From Impatiens glandulifera (Eukaryota; Streptophyta; Magnoliopsida; Ericales; Balsaminaceae), in assembly GCF_907164915.1 (NCBI RefSeq), contig NC_061864.1, forward strand, positions 14,329,889-14,393,888: DNA of 64,000 nucleotides, in the 5' to 3' direction. The position numbers and the translations under genes were made by a program. Positions 50,461 through 62,045 of this stretch are shown here, in pieces (position 1 is the stretch's first letter; each line of letters starts with the position of its first letter). The notes beneath the pieces are model-generated. The model did not search any database. It was given only the letters and a program-made list of their open reading frames with translations, and was not told the DNA's origin.

Positions 50461-50687
50461 ACGTCACTCCTCCGATTCTTCTCATCTCTCCTCTTCCTCG
50501 TCGTCTTCATCGCCATCGTCGTCTCATCAGGGGAAGAAGACGATGCACTCACCATCTACGATGTCCTGCAACAAAATAATTTTCTGGTATGTCGTCTACC
50601 AAAAAGTGTAACAGAATACAAGATCAATCGAAACTCAGAAAAATCAATGTGTACCTTAGGGATATATGTAGTTACAGCGTAGAAGGT
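50461..50687 (+). pseudogene. DUF538-family gene fragment, start codon lost
   Basis: Translation gives a hydrophobic signal-peptide-like segment (LLRFFSSLLFLVVFIAIVVS), then LTIYDVLQQNNF, LPKSVTEYKINRN and, after a frameshift, VYLRDICSYSVEG followed by stops. This matches the opening of secreted plant DUF538 proteins (IYE-L---FP-GLLP--V--Y). The residue where Met is expected is encoded by ACG, and an in-frame stop lies upstream. The rest of the domain is missing. It is a broken copy. Confidence 0.6.
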
Positions 50688-50689
50688 TA

Positions 50690-51140
50690 GTAGAAGACGA
50701 CGCGATGAACGTCACATCCTCTTGTGCATCAATCTCATCTGGATTGAATTAAACATTAAAAATAATTGGAGCCCCGAGAAATCTATCCAATAATATAAAG
50801 AGAAAATAAAATATAAATTAATTATTAAAGTTATAAAAAGAAAATAGAAAAATATTAATTAGAAAGAAAAAATTAATATATATAAAAATAATTATGATAA
50901 TAATAATAATAATTCTCAAATTTTCTCTTATATAATTACAAATTTGATATATATAAACAAAGATGAGAGAGAGAAAAAATTAGGAAAGTAAATTAATATA
51001 TATAAATTATAGGTGAGAGAAATGTTATTTGTTTTTAAAATATTTAATTTTTAAATAAATAAAAAATACATATAATTTTTTATTTTATTAAAAAAATATA
51101 TAATTTATTTGTGTGAAAATATAAAAAAAAAATTAAGGTT
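50690..51140. other. A+T-rich spacer
   Basis: No gene is recognised; TATA-rich low-complexity sequence. Confidence 0.5.
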
Positions 51141-51870
51141 TTTATTGGATAACAGGTAGTTTTGAATTTCAGGATTTATTCGAAATATTCAATATTTAGA
51201 ATAATGAGGTTGATGTTTTATTGGTTATTTTGTGTGTTGTTCTATTATTTGTCGACGCAGTTGCTAAATCTGCACAGTTCCCTCTTCATGTGTGGTTACC
51301 CGATGCTATGGAGGGATCTACTCCTATTTCAGCGCTTATCCATGCTGCTAGCAGCGGGCATTTTTCTTGTAACTCGTATTCTTCCTCTTTTCATAACCAT
51401 ACCTTATATAATGAATTTAATCTCGTTAATTGGTATAATAACATTATTTTTAGGAGTCACTTTAGCTCTGGCTCAAAAAGACATTAAGAGGGGTTTAGCC
51501 TATTCTACAATGTCTCAATTGGGTTATATGATGTTTACTTTAGGTATGGGATCCTATCGAATTGCTTTATTTCATTTAAGTACTCATGCTTATTCGAAAG
51601 CATTATTGTTTTTAGCATCTGGTTCGGTTATTCATTCAATGGAAGCTATTGTTGGATATTCGTCAGATAAAAGTCAGAATATGAATCTTATTGGGGGTTT
51701 AACAAAACACGTGTCAATTATAAAAAAAAACGCTTTTTTTAGGTACACTCTCTATTTGTGGTATTCCACCCCTTGCTTGTTTTTGGTCTAAAGATGAAAT
51801 TCTTAATGATAGTTGGTTGTATTCACATATTTTTGCAATAATAGCTCTGTTCACAACAGGATTAACTGCT
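51141..51870 (+). pseudogene. ndhF: Plastid ndhF fragment in nuclear DNA (NUPT)
   Basis: This is an internal segment of the plastid NADH dehydrogenase-like subunit 5 gene. Landmarks are [48 protein letters not shown] and [12 protein letters not shown] deletion of roughly 9-10 bases after HAA (about 51346) shifts the frame. Another frameshift in the A-rich run near 51725-51745 shifts it again before the [14 protein letters not shown] part. Both ends are missing. The flanks are A+T-rich nuclear repeats, so this is a transferred fragment, not a functional gene. Confidence 0.93.
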
Positions 51871-52050
51871 CATTTTTCTACTTCTTCTTCCAAGTGAAGG
51901 ATAACCCCAAGGGATTGTGGGTTTTTTTTTCTATCAATTGGGGTTCTCCCTTCCCACCCCCATGGGGATGGTCTACAGGATTCATAACTACTCCTCTTAC
52001 TACGGGACGCTTCCCTAGCCAACACTTAGATCCGACTCTACCCAAATGTA
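51871..52050 (-). pseudogene. rpl2: Plastid rpl2 fragment in nuclear DNA (NUPT)
   Basis: The minus strand encodes the C-terminal core of plastid ribosomal protein L2: [31 protein letters not shown] and, after a frameshift, a remnant of the RKKP-TPWG-GRRSRK end. It joins ndhF directly, in opposite orientation. These genes lie far apart in a typical plastid genome. Confidence 0.9.
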
Positions 52051-52721
52051 GGTGTTCTACGAAGTTATTATATATATATCCCAAATTTTTAAAAATAATA
52101 ATAATAATAATATAGTTGTTTAGGTTCAATTCTTTCTAATACATATTTATATAAAATAAATTAGACCAACTTAAGTCCCTTAACAATAATTTAATTTTTT
52201 TTTTTACATTAAATACAAGCTCCATAATTTTAATTATTTATTTTATACCCAACAAATAATTATATGAAAATCAAAATACCATTAATTAATCACTCCACAT
52301 AATCCACAATCAATAGGATAATAAAAGCATTATTGACTTTTTTTTTAAACGGATAAAGATTGTTGTTAATTTTCCATTAAAACAATTAGGTTAAAAGTTA
52401 TAATTACTGATTTGTACTTTATAATCTCAATAATAATTATTCATATTAATCTGTTTTAAGAAATATATAATTTTTCTAGATAAGACTCTCATAAAATAAA
52501 AAGTGAATTTTATTAATAAAAATATATTTCATCATAATTATCGTTAATTACATTTAAGAATTATTGAAAATATGATTGAAATGTAAAAAAAAAACGATTT
52601 TTTTTACATTTAAAAAGTAATCCTTCAATTTTTATTTCTTAAAAATCATTTTAGAAATAGTCTTAAGGACGGTTTAAAATAATAATAATTTCTTTAAAAT
52701 TAATACACAAAATAACTATAT
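52051..52721. other. A+T-rich spacer
   Basis: An ATA trinucleotide run (52093-52112) borders the plastid insert. No gene is recognised. Confidence 0.5.
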
Positions 52722-53121
52722 ATTACCAAAAATAACTTTGCATAACCATGATAGCACCATTATCGCCAAAACCTAATAAAAAAATCAAAGTTGTTTAATC
52801 TTGAATCCAATGAACCCATCATCTCCATCAAAACATCAATTGAAATATTAAAAATCAACATATTAAAGTGACGACTAAAAGGACTTGAAAGCAACCAAAA
52901 AATCGGGAATTATTATTATATATATATATATATATATATAGTCTCTAGATAATTTTGCTCTTATCTGTATTTGAATAACAAAATAAGACTTAAAAGAGAC
53001 GAAACATAATAGAGAAGAAAAGTTATATTTCAAGAACTAATAAAAATATATGATAAGAAGTTTAGACTTATCATATGTGGTAGCTCAAGAGTTCATACCA
53101 CATTACACAAATATGGATCTT
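52722..53121. repeat. Dispersed direct repeat, copy A
   Basis: This copy runs from TATTACCAAAAATAACTTTG through CCATGATAGCACCATTATCG and a TA run to ACACAAATATGGATCTTCTT. It matches copy B at 53874-54240 over nearly its whole length. The minus strand reads VLAIMVLSWLCK-like with no recognised family. Confidence 0.85.
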
Positions 53122-53873
53122 CTTAAGGTTATAATATTATTTATTATCAGTTAATTTTATTTATAATAATTAGTTATAAATTAGAATAAAACTGAATTAA
53201 TTAGAGGTTATAATAATATTTATTATCCATTAGTGTGAACATATTCAATGTAATGTAAGTATATTTTTTTACAATTTAAATCTCCTAAATAGTTTTCATA
53301 ATTAATATTAATATTTAATACAAATCTCAAATGACTTTTTAGACGAGAAGTTTATTATATTTGAATTTTTTTATAAATAATCAAATTATTTAGATGAAAT
53401 ATTTAATAAAAAATATTAATATATATAGATGGTAGGTTATATTTATTGAGTTTATTTTTATTAACATTTTTTTTAATAAAAATAGGAGTATCAAAAACTA
53501 AAATATACCATAAAATTAGTAGATAAAAATAGTGGTTGCACAATAAAATTAAATTCATAAAAACACATTATTATTTCATTAAAATTATGAGTATTAAACA
53601 AATTATTCCAAGTTAGTGTATACATAAGAAATCTAAAGCTAAACACAATTATCTCAAAATTAAAATATTTTAAGTAAACAAACATTTAGACAATAGCTTG
53701 CATCTAGAAGTATAATGGCATATAATGGCTGAAAGTACCTGAAATAAACCAAATAAAATCAAGAATTAATGTAATAGAAAAATTAAAAAATCTTTTTACA
53801 AATGAATTTTATGATAAAATGATCTAAATTTCACTAACTTACCAATGCTCACACCTTCAGACATGATAACACG
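53122..53873. other. A+T-rich spacer between repeat copies
   Basis: No gene is recognised. Confidence 0.45.
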
Positions 53874-54240
53874 ATTATCACCAAAAACAATTTTGCATAA
53901 CCATGATAGCACCATTATCGCCAAAACCTAATAAAAAAATCAAAGTTGTTTAATCTTGAATCCAATGAACCCATCATCTCTATCAAAACATCAATTAAAA
54001 TATTAAAAATCAACATATTAAAGTGATGACTAAAATGACTTGAAACCAACCAAACAAATCGGGAATTATTATATATATATATAGTCTCTAGATAATTGAA
54101 TAACAAAATAAGACTTAAGGAGAGACGAAACATATATAATAGAGAAGAAAAGTTATATTTCAAGAACTAATAAAAATATATGATAAGAAGTTTAGACTTG
54201 AGCTCAAGAGTTCATACCACATTACACAAATATGAATCTT
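53874..54240. repeat. Dispersed direct repeat, copy B
   Basis: This is the second copy of the repeat at 52722-53121, with a shorter TA run and a few small deletions (for example of TCATATGTGGT before AGCTCAAGAGTT). Confidence 0.85.
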
Positions 54241-54567
54241 TTTGAAATAACTGAAAGCCTCGTTCTTCCTATGAAAATGACAACATTACGTCTACAAAAA
54301 CTCAAGAAAAAATAGACATTGCATCAATAACAAATAAAGACCTTTTCAGAATATATATAGTCAACCACTTTCTATAACAAATAAAGATCTAAGGGAGAGA
54401 CGATTTCTGATTTCTTGAGAATGAAAAAGAGAGAGAAATATATATATTTAAGAAAGAGAAAATACATATGATGATGATGTTGATCATTTTGGAGAGAGCG
54501 TGATTAATATATATAATATTTTAGACGAGAATCATTAGATTTATTTTTAAAATAATTAATAAAAAAA

Positions 54568-54620
<53 letters not shown>

Positions 54621-54925
54621 GTAACAGACATCGAATAATTAATGATAAAAATTAATAGAATTGATGAAAAAATATATATTTTATATATTATTAGTGTGAA
54701 TATATATATGGTAAGGGATAGAAAAACAATTAATTGATAAAGATAAATGAAGAGAGAGAAATATATATATATATATAAGAAAGAGAAAATACTATGATGA
54801 TGTAAATAATCTTGGAGAGAGCGTGATATACACCTCCAACCTTTTAAATTAAGCGTTATTAGATATATATAGAATATTTTAGACGAGAATCATTAGATTT
54901 ATTTTTAAAATAATTAATAAAAAAA

Positions 54926-54964
<39 letters not shown>

Positions 54965-55055
54965 AAAAGAGTAACAGACATCGAATAATTAATGATAAAA
55001 ATTAATAGAATTGATGAAAAAATATATATTTTATATATTATTAGTGTGAATATAT

Positions 55056-55462
55056 TGTCACGGGCTTGGTCTTTTCACCAACGATCCGTGCGGCACTAGT
55101 TATGATCTTCGTAAGATTGAATAACTAGTCAGCCTTACTCAAAGTAACACTCGAATAAACACAAGAACTTTAGAGAGAGAAGGTAATGTATTGATAAAAA
55201 TACTTCGTGATTTACAATGTAATACATCAAGGGTATTTATAGGGCTAATTCTAGCCGTTACATTGATTGTGCACTAATTTAGGGATTCCTTATAAATATC
55301 AATCAAGGACATTCCTAATCAAGACATTCCTTTTATATCTCAATTAGCACTAATCAAGGATCTTCTTTCCAGATTCCTTCCTGTCTAGAATCTTCCTTGG
55401 ATTGGGCTTAAGAGGGCTTAAGCCTCCTCCACTTCTTGGGCCAGGAAGAGTGGGCCGTGACA
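55056..55462 (-). repeat. 3' LTR of the chromovirus
   Basis: The LTR starts TGTCACGGGC and ends GGGCCGTGACA, an extended inverted end beyond the usual TG...CA. By eye it differs from the other LTR at a single base (G versus A in the GAGAGAGAAGG region). It is the right copy by position relative to gag-pol on the minus strand. Confidence 0.97.
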
Positions 55463-55475
55463 TTCTCCCCCACTC
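55463..55475 (-). other. Polypurine tract
   Basis: On the minus strand AGTGGGGGAGAA lies directly next to the 3' LTR and overlaps the gag-pol stop region. This is the expected plus-strand primer. Confidence 0.85.
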
Positions 55476-58400
55476 AATCTGGCGACGTCCTCGTCGCGTC
55501 TTCCTTGTAGGCCTGGATGATGTCTTTGAAGTTCCATAACACTAATTCATTTTCCCAACTTGCCTCGCTCTCTGGTAACCCCTTCCACTTGACGAAATAT
55601 TCGACGTAACTTGGATGGGTACCCCTTCTTGGTATCGCCCGATGTGCCAGTATCTCTTCGGCTTCTCTTTCGGGTACGATTGTGATTGCTGTGGGAGCTC
55701 TCTTTGAATCGTGTCTACTAGGATCTTCTTTATCTTCATGATAAGTTTTAAGTAAACTTACGTGGAATACGGGATGCATCTCCAAATGTGAGGGTAGCTT
55801 TAGGCGGTAGGCCACTTTTCCTACTCGCTTCTCTACGAGGAAAGGGCCTTCGTATCGCCTTACAAGCCCCTTGTGGACCTTGGAAAATCGTCTCCCTTGA
55901 TGGAGGAGGAGTTTTACCATCACCTGGTCTCCTTCTTCGAACTCCAAGTGTCTTCTCTTCGTGTCTGCCCATTTCTTCATTCGTTTGGCGGCTTTGGCAA
56001 GGTGAGCTCGTACTATGTCGGCCTCTTCATGCCACCCTTTTGCGAATTTAAAGGCCGTGGGGCTTGGGCCTTTGTAACCCATCGCCAAAGTGTGTGGTGT
56101 TAAAGGTTGTTGGCCTGTAGCGATCTCAAAGGGACTCCCGCCTGTTGACTCACTTTTCTGCAGGTTGTATGAAAATTGAGCTATGTCCAACAACTTTGTC
56201 CAGTCCTTCTGATTGGCGCTTACATAGTGCCTTAAGAACAACTCAAGCAATGCGTTCACCCTTTCTGTTTGTCCGTCGGTTTGTGGGTGAAAACTAGTTG
56301 AGAAGTTGAGTTCGGAACCCATAAGTTTGAACATCTCCGTCCAAAATCTTCCAGTGAAGCGAGTATCTCGATCGCTCACAATGGATTTTGGAATGCCCCA
56401 ATATTTCATCACATGTTTGAAGAACGAGTTGGCCGCATCTTCGGCTGAGAACTTTGTGGTCATGGGAATGAATATTCCGTATTTGCTAAATCGATCCACT
56501 ACGACCATGATGTTGCTACATCCATCCGACTTTGGTAGGCATGTGATGAAGTCCATGGAAATACTTTCCCAAGGTCTCTCTGGGATTGGCAAAGGCTCCA
56601 ATAACCCCGGAGTCTTGTGTTGATCCACCTTATCTTGTTGACATACAAGACATGTCTTAACATAGACTTCAATGTCGTCTCTCATTTGGGGCCAATAGTA
56701 CCCACGTTCCACAAGCGCCAATGTGCGATGAATACCTGGATGCCCAGCCCATCTTGAGTCGTGGCACTCCTTCAGGATGGATCTTCTCAATCCTTCCCAT
56801 TTTGGTACATAGACTCTTTCTCCTTTTGTGACGAGCACTCCATCCCTTAGCCAAAATTGGCGAGTCTTCCCTTTCTTCGCTAATTCCTTTACATTCTTGG
56901 CTTGCGGATCGTGCTCAATTCCTTCTTTGATTTGATCTATCAAAGGAAAGTCAGGACTCGTGATGGCAGCTAACTCTGCTCTTCTACTCAAGGCATCAGC
57001 TACCAAGTTTGCTTTCCCTGGTTTGTACTCCATAACGAAGTCGAACTCTGCAAGAAAAGCTTGCCACCTTGCTTGTTTTGGGGTCAACTTCCTCTGTGTG
57101 AGGAAGTAACTTGTCGCTACGTTGTCGGTCTTCACGACGAAATTAGACCCGAGCAAGTAGTGTCTCCATGTGCGCAAACAATGGACAACCGCAGTCATTT
57201 CCTTTTCTTGAACCGTATACCGACGTTCAGCGTCATTGAGCTTGCGACTCTCATAGGCGACCGGGTGGCCCTCTTGCATCAACACTCCACCAAGGGCAAA
57301 ATCAGAGGCATCCGTGTGGATCTCGTAAGCCTTGGTGTGATTCGGTAGTACCAATACGGGTTCTTCCATCACTGCCTGTTTTAACTTCTCAAACGCTGCA
57401 CTGCATCTTGTATCCCAGCTCCACGACTTATTCTTTTTTAATAGGTCCGTTAACGGAGCTGTGATGGACGAGTACCCTTTTATGAACTTCCGATAGTAGT
57501 TGACAAGTCCAAGGAAAGATCTCAACTCGGTAACTTTCCTTGGTGGCTCCCAATCTTCTATGGCTTTGACTTTGGCCTTATCCATTCGGAGTTGGCCCCT
57601 GCCTACGATGTGCCCCAAGAACATCACTTCTGGACTTGCGAATTCACACTTCTCTTTCTTGACAAATAGTTCATTTTCCCTTAGTACTTGGAAAACTTGT
57701 TGCAGGTGTTGCAGATGATCCTCCAGTGTTCTGCTATATATCACAATATCGTCTAGGTACACGACAACGAACTTGTCCAGGAAGGGTTGGAATACTCGAT
57801 TCATCAAGGTACAAAATGTGGCAGGAGCATTTGTTAAACCAAAAGGCATAACTAGAAACTCAAAAGAGCCATACCTCGTAACACATGCGGTTTTGGGCTC
57901 GTCTCCTTCCGCTATTCTCACCTGGTAGTATCCCGACCGCAGATCCAACTTTGTGAACCACTTCGCATCACCAAGTTGGTCGAACAAGTCAGCAATCAGT
58001 GGGATAGGGTACTTGTTCTTTATTGTCAACTTGTTGAGTGCCCGGTAATCGATGCACATTCGTAGCGACCCGTCATGCTTCTTTTGAAAAAGTACTGGTG
58101 CTCCATAAGGTGCTTTAGACGGCTTGATATAGCCCGCGTCTAACAACTCTTTCAACTGTCTCCTCAGCTCCTCCAATTCGGGGGGTGCCATGCGGTAGGG
58201 GACTGCCGCTGGTGGTTTAGTACCTTCGAGTAACTCTATTTTGTGGTCCACCTCTCTCTTGGGCGGTAGTTTCTTCGGCAACTCAGCGGGCATCACATCT
58301 TGAAATTTCTCTAGAACATTCGCGACTTCTAGAGGTGTCTTCTCTTGGGACACGGTTTTCCCATCTTCCTTCAGGCTAACAAGGAATGTTGGGCAGGCCT

Positions 58401-60129
58401 TCTTCATACCTTTTGATAGTTGCATGGCAGAGAGTTGCATTGCTTCTATCTTGCCTTCCCTTGTTAAAGGTATCATGCAAGTATTGCCGGGTTCCAGAAT
58501 ACACATAGTATTTGCAAAAGGGAGTGGGAAAGCATTTACCTTGTCTAGAAACTCTATGCCGAGGACCATTTTGTGGTCGTCCATGTCGACAATGGAAAAA
58601 TCGAGGAATCCAGTCCACTCCCCCAAGTTGACCCTTACGTTACGAGCAACGCCGTATGTTGCACTCGGTGCTGAGTTGACCGCTTTAAGCCACCCCTGTT
58701 CTTTAGTATAATCGATCCCCAACCTTCCCGCCTCTTTTGCCTCTAGGAAGTTGTTATTTGCTCCCGTGTCTAGCAAAGCTTTAACAATGTGGTTCCCGAC
58801 TTTAGTTTCTACGAACAATCGTCCTTTCTTCACGGACTTTGGTTCTTCGAACTTGGCTTTAATGGAATTGAGGAGATGTAGTGACCCCAATCGCGCGTCT
58901 TCCTGGCGGCGTTCTTGCTCCTCCAGTAATGCGGATAGTTTGTCTTTCGTAGGGCAATCCCTTGCCTTATGGGGTCCTTCACAAAAGAAGCATTTTATTC
59001 GGGGTCTCTCCCCACTTTTCTCGTCCTGATCTCTTCCCCCACTGGGTTTGTTGGACTTCGACGAGCCTTCCTTGTTGTGGAAACGATCTCTACTGTTCTT
59101 CCCCTTGTCGCTCTTGTCGTGGGTCGACTTTGTATTGTCTTGCCTTCTCATATCAACAAGTGATTCGGCCACTGCAATAGCGGAGCTCAGGTCTTGGACG
59201 CCACGCCGTTCTAACTCCAGCTTCGCCCACATTTGTAGCCCATCAGTGAAGGCGAACAGGGCTTCATCGTCTGAGTAGTTAGGGATCTCAAGGAGAGTAG
59301 CGATGAACTCCTTGACATACTCCTTGATACCCCCTCTTTGTGAGAGTCGTCGCAACTTGGCCCTTGCTTCTCGAATAGCGTTTTCAGGATAGAACTGTCT
59401 CTTGAGTTCCTCCTTGAATTCACCCCAGGTATTGATAGAACACGTACCTTTTTCAATGTCGCTACTCCTTCGCCTCCACCACAGCATCGCGGTGTCTTCC
59501 AGGTACGTCGTGGCAGTATCTATCTTTCTCGCCTCTTCTACTAGGCCGAGCGCTTTGAAATACTGGTCCAGACTCCATAGGAAGTTATCGATCTCTTTCG
59601 CATTCCTCTCGCCTAAATACGCTTTAGGCCTTGGAATGTCTATCCTTATCGGATTGGGGACTCCTACAGGCGCGCGCCCGCACTCTTGCGCCACCGCCTT
59701 CTTGAGTAGCGCCACATCCTGTTCGGTAGCTAGTAACTTAGAAGTCATTACCTCGAGTTTCTCCGTCAAGGTACTGATTTCGCCAAGGAGGGTCTGCTCC
59801 ACGATCTGAGCTTGCTCTTGACATTTGGACAAGCCTTCATTTAGGGCACCTTGCATTCCTCCTCGGAGCTCGTCTCTCTCCTTCTCAAGCTCGGCAATGC
59901 GTTCCTCTAGGTCCCCGTCATTATCTTGTCCGTACGCCACGGTGAGTTCTACCTTCTCCAACCTGGCGATAATGTCCACGATAGCGTCTCTTGATCTTTC
60001 TCTTTCCTTGGTAGGTTTGGTTCCTCCTGCCTGAACTTTGCGAGAGTTCCTACCCTCTTCTCCGGTCCCGTGGGGAAGATTCTCTACTTCGTCCACGACC
60101 TTTGAATTTTCTTCCGATCTCCTCGTCAT
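55474..60129 (-). CDS. Chromovirus gag-pol polyprotein
   Basis: One frame of about 1551 residues runs without stop or frameshift. The first ATG lies just inside the primer binding site region (60129). An in-frame GTG 8 codons earlier lies in the LTR edge and is not preferred. In order it has: a coiled-coil region (about 75-150); a gag core (about 170-290); a CCHC knuckle of CX2CX3HX4C form (about 380); protease DTGA (about 455); reverse transcriptase with YLDD (about 790); RNase H (TDAS, about 925); integrase with HHCC zinc finger (about 1125-1165) and DDE core (MDF, SDRD and the [10 protein letters not shown] region, about 1190-1290); and a C-terminal chromodomain ([16 protein letters not shown], about 1500-1540). 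All catalytic motifs look intact. Confidence 0.96.
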   Translation of the reverse strand: MTRRSEENSKVVDEVENLPHGTGEEGRNSRKVQAGGTKPTKERERSRDAIVDIIARLEKVELTVAYGQDNDGDLEERIAELEKERDELRGGMQGALNEGLSKCQEQAQIVEQTLLGEISTLTEKLEVMTSKLLATEQDVALLKKAVAQECGRAPVGVPNPIRIDIPRPKAYLGERNAKEIDNFLWSLDQYFKALGLVEEARKIDTATTYLEDTAMLWWRRRSSDIEKGTCSINTWGEFKEELKRQFYPENAIREARAKLRRLSQRGGIKEYVKEFIATLLEIPNYSDDEALFAFTDGLQMWAKLELERRGVQDLSSAIAVAESLVDMRRQDNTKSTHDKSDKGKNSRDRFHNKEGSSKSNKPSGGRDQDEKSGERPRIKCFFCEGPHKARDCPTKDKLSALLEEQERRQEDARLGSLHLLNSIKAKFEEPKSVKKGRLFVETKVGNHIVKALLDTGANNNFLEAKEAGRLGIDYTKEQGWLKAVNSAPSATYGVARNVRVNLGEWTGFLDFSIVDMDDHKMVLGIEFLDKVNAFPLPFANTMCILEPGNTCMIPLTREGKIEAMQLSAMQLSKGMKKACPTFLVSLKEDGKTVSQEKTPLEVANVLEKFQDVMPAELPKKLPPKREVDHKIELLEGTKPPAAVPYRMAPPELEELRRQLKELLDAGYIKPSKAPYGAPVLFQKKHDGSLRMCIDYRALNKLTIKNKYPIPLIADLFDQLGDAKWFTKLDLRSGYYQVRIAEGDEPKTACVTRYGSFEFLVMPFGLTNAPATFCTLMNRVFQPFLDKFVVVYLDDIVIYSRTLEDHLQHLQQVFQVLRENELFVKKEKCEFASPEVMFLGHIVGRGQLRMDKAKVKAIEDWEPPRKVTELRSFLGLVNYYRKFIKGYSSITAPLTDLLKKNKSWSWDTRCSAAFEKLKQAVMEEPVLVLPNHTKAYEIHTDASDFALGGVLMQEGHPVAYESRKLNDAERRYTVQEKEMTAVVHCLRTWRHYLLGSNFVVKTDNVATSYFLTQRKLTPKQARWQAFLAEFDFVMEYKPGKANLVADALSRRAELAAITSPDFPLIDQIKEGIEHDPQAKNVKELAKKGKTRQFWLRDGVLVTKGERVYVPKWEGLRRSILKECHDSRWAGHPGIHRTLALVERGYYWPQMRDDIEVYVKTCLVCQQDKVDQHKTPGLLEPLPIPERPWESISMDFITCLPKSDGCSNIMVVVDRFSKYGIFIPMTTKFSAEDAANSFFKHVMKYWGIPKSIVSDRDTRFTGRFWTEMFKLMGSELNFSTSFHPQTDGQTERVNALLELFLRHYVSANQKDWTKLLDIAQFSYNLQKSESTGGSPFEIATGQQPLTPHTLAMGYKGPSPTAFKFAKGWHEEADIVRAHLAKAAKRMKKWADTKRRHLEFEEGDQVMVKLLLHQGRRFSKVHKGLVRRYEGPFLVEKRVGKVAYRLKLPSHLEMHPVFHVSLLKTYHEDKEDPSRHDSKRAPTAITIVPEREAEEILAHRAIPRRGTHPSYVEYFVKWKGLPESEASWENELVLWNFKDIIQAYKEDATRTSPD

Positions 60130-60147
60130 TTCAGCTCTGATACCAAT
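60130..60147 (-). other. Primer binding site (initiator Met tRNA type)
   Basis: Just inside the 5' LTR the minus strand reads TGGTATCAGAGC, the classical plant retrotransposon site complementary to the 3' end of initiator methionine tRNA. Confidence 0.92.
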
Positions 60148-60554
60148 TGTCACGGGCTTGGTCTTTTCACCAACGATCCGTGCGGCACTAGTTATGATCT
60201 TCGTAAGATTGAATAACTAGTCAGCCTTACTCAAAGTAACACTCGAATAAACACAAGAACTTTAGAGAGAGAAAGTAATGTATTGATAAAAATACTTCGT
60301 GATTTACAATGTAATACATCAAGGGTATTTATAGGGCTAATTCTAGCCGTTACATTGATTGTGCACTAATTTAGGGATTCCTTATAAATATCAATCAAGG
60401 ACATTCCTAATCAAGACATTCCTTTTATATCTCAATTAGCACTAATCAAGGATCTTCTTTCCAGATTCCTTCCTGTCTAGAATCTTCCTTGGATTGGGCT
60501 TAAGAGGGCTTAAGCCTCCTCCACTTCTTGGGCCAGGAAGAGTGGGCCGTGACA
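60148..60554 (-). repeat. 5' LTR of the chromovirus
   Basis: This is the 407-bp mate of the left LTR, with the same TGTCACGG...CCGTGACA ends. It should hold the element's promoter. One visible substitution separates the two LTRs. Confidence 0.97.
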
Positions 60555-60602
60555 ATATATATGGTAAGGGATAGAAAAAGATAAAGATAAATGAAGAGAG
60601 AG

Positions 60603-60603
<1 letters not shown>

Positions 60604-60661
<58 letters not shown>
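60604..60661. repeat. (TA)n microsatellite, about 58 bp
   Basis: This is the expanded version of the short TA run found at the same place in the other copies of the local repeat. Confidence 0.95.
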
Positions 60662-60664
<3 letters not shown>

Positions 60665-60780
60665 AAGAAAGAGAAAATACTATGATGATGTAAATAATCT
60701 TGGAGAGAGCGTGATGTACACCTCCAACCTTTTAAATTAAGCGTTATTAAATATATATAGATTTAATTTAAATAATCACT

Positions 60781-61815
60781 TAATTATTTAAATGGTGATA
60801 ACGGTCTGTTGTTAAACACATTTATTCTCCAAAATTTTAAATTTAAAATAATTGTATTAGTTACAACACTTATGTTTATATTAGCTGTATGTTAATATGC
60901 ATTGTAGTTTTTTATTTTTGAAAAGTATTCTAGCCATGATATCACCATGATGACATCCACTTTAATTAAAAGAGTTTAAGTAAAAAAATTTATGAATCTG
61001 GGTCTGTCAAGAATATGTATGTCAAGAATATGTATGCAGGTTTAAAGAGAGTTATTTAAGATAATATTTTTAAAATTTTGAGTTAACTTGTAACCCTAGC
61101 AAATTTTTGTTCCGAAAAAACTTGAAATTCGAAAAATTTTAACATCGGTTTACATGTTAATAATCTTTTTAAAATAAAATATTATTCTAAAAATTTTAAA
61201 TAAATCCTGACAATTTGAAATTAATTATAAACATAATTAATTAGAGTTCAAGTTTAAATAAACTTTTTAGATTTGCAATAATTAAATTAAAATTTGTATT
61301 TAAATAATTAAAAATAGTTAATTTAAGAGATTATTTATTTGAAACAAACTTATTTTTCATCAGAGTTTCGTTTAGTTTGAAGTTTGTTGATACTCAAAGG
61401 CTTTCGCGTTTCATCCTCCATACCTGTTTAAAATGATCTCTACTTTATAAAGTTTTGGCTTTTGAAAATTGATTGTATAACGTTTTATATTAACTTATTA
61501 TTCCAGTTATAGAGATGCAAGGGTTTTTTCTGTATTTAAAATTATAATAATAATGTTTAAATATTGGTACCTGTTACTAATGATGAAGACTATGGAGAAA
61601 TATATTTAAAGAATATTAGTTTAAAATGCACTAAGGTTTAAAAATAAATCTCAAACAAGTCTTTATTAAAATATTTTTTTATGGAAAATTTTCTAAAAAT
61701 ATTTTGAAATAATTTTTTATATTTTGAATTTTTAGAAAATGGAGTGAAATCTCAAAATTATAAAAATAATTTTGAAAATTGAAAATGCAACCAAACAGAC
61801 CATAGGACTGGTGTA
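60781..61815. other. A+T-rich intergenic stretch
   Basis: No gene or recognised element. GTCAAGAATATGTATG is duplicated at about 61006-61035. Confidence 0.45.
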
Positions 61816-62045
61816 CTCGATCCTAGGTGCGTTTTTATCGGTCAGGGTAATAAGCCCTCGGTCCTATGTCGGAACTTCATTGGTCTTGACTTAGAATTAT
61901 CGGTCGGCGTGCTAGGCCTCTCGGTCCTTGGATGGAATTCTCGGTCGAACCTCTCAGTCCTAGCTAAAATTCCTCAATCGGACGCCTCGATCCTGGTTGG
62001 AATTTCTCGATCAGGTCTCTCGGTCCTAGTCGAACCTCCCGGTCC
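61816..62045. repeat. Degenerate CGGTCC minisatellite
   Basis: Units of about 32-36 bases share TCGGTC(C/G) cores and GGAATT(T/C)CTC words (for example CTCTCGGTCCTTGG, CTCTCAGTCCTAGC, CTCTCGGTCCTAGT). An open frame across it (61909-62091) with repeated LSVL is a by-product of the repeat, not a gene. Confidence 0.75.

Larger units (their letters stand above)
55056..60554 (-). mobile_element. Complete Ty3/Gypsy chromovirus LTR retrotransposon (5.5 kb)
   Basis: The element has two 407-bp LTRs, an initiator-methionine-type primer binding site, one uninterrupted gag-pol frame with a chromodomain, and a polypurine tract. It is transcribed from the minus strand, so its 5' LTR is the right-hand one. 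The A+T-only flanks allow a 4-6 bp target duplication (ATATAT on both sides). Its G+C content is far higher than the surrounding DNA. The small size and gag zinc knuckle suggest one of the compact chromovirus lineages (such as Reina or Galadriel), but the lineage is not resolved. Confidence 0.97.
54410..60780. repeat. About 320-340 bp tandem repeat, interrupted by a retrotransposon
   Basis: Each unit contains AGAAAGAGAAAATAC, TTGGAGAGAGCGTGAT, TTTTAGACGAGAATCATTAG, AGAGTAACAGACATCG and TTAGTGTGAATATAT. Copy 1 spans about 54410-54745. Copy 2 begins near 54746, is broken by the chromovirus at 55056 and resumes at 60555. A partial third copy (60590-60760) ends in TTTTAAATTAAGCGTTATTA, as in copy 2 (54840). 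TA runs vary between copies. Confidence 0.85.

Noticed and set aside
56306..56623. Several plus-strand open frames of 60-135 codons between 55.7 and 60.2 kb
   Set aside because: They are antisense shadows of the high-G+C gag-pol frame; none shows a family motif.
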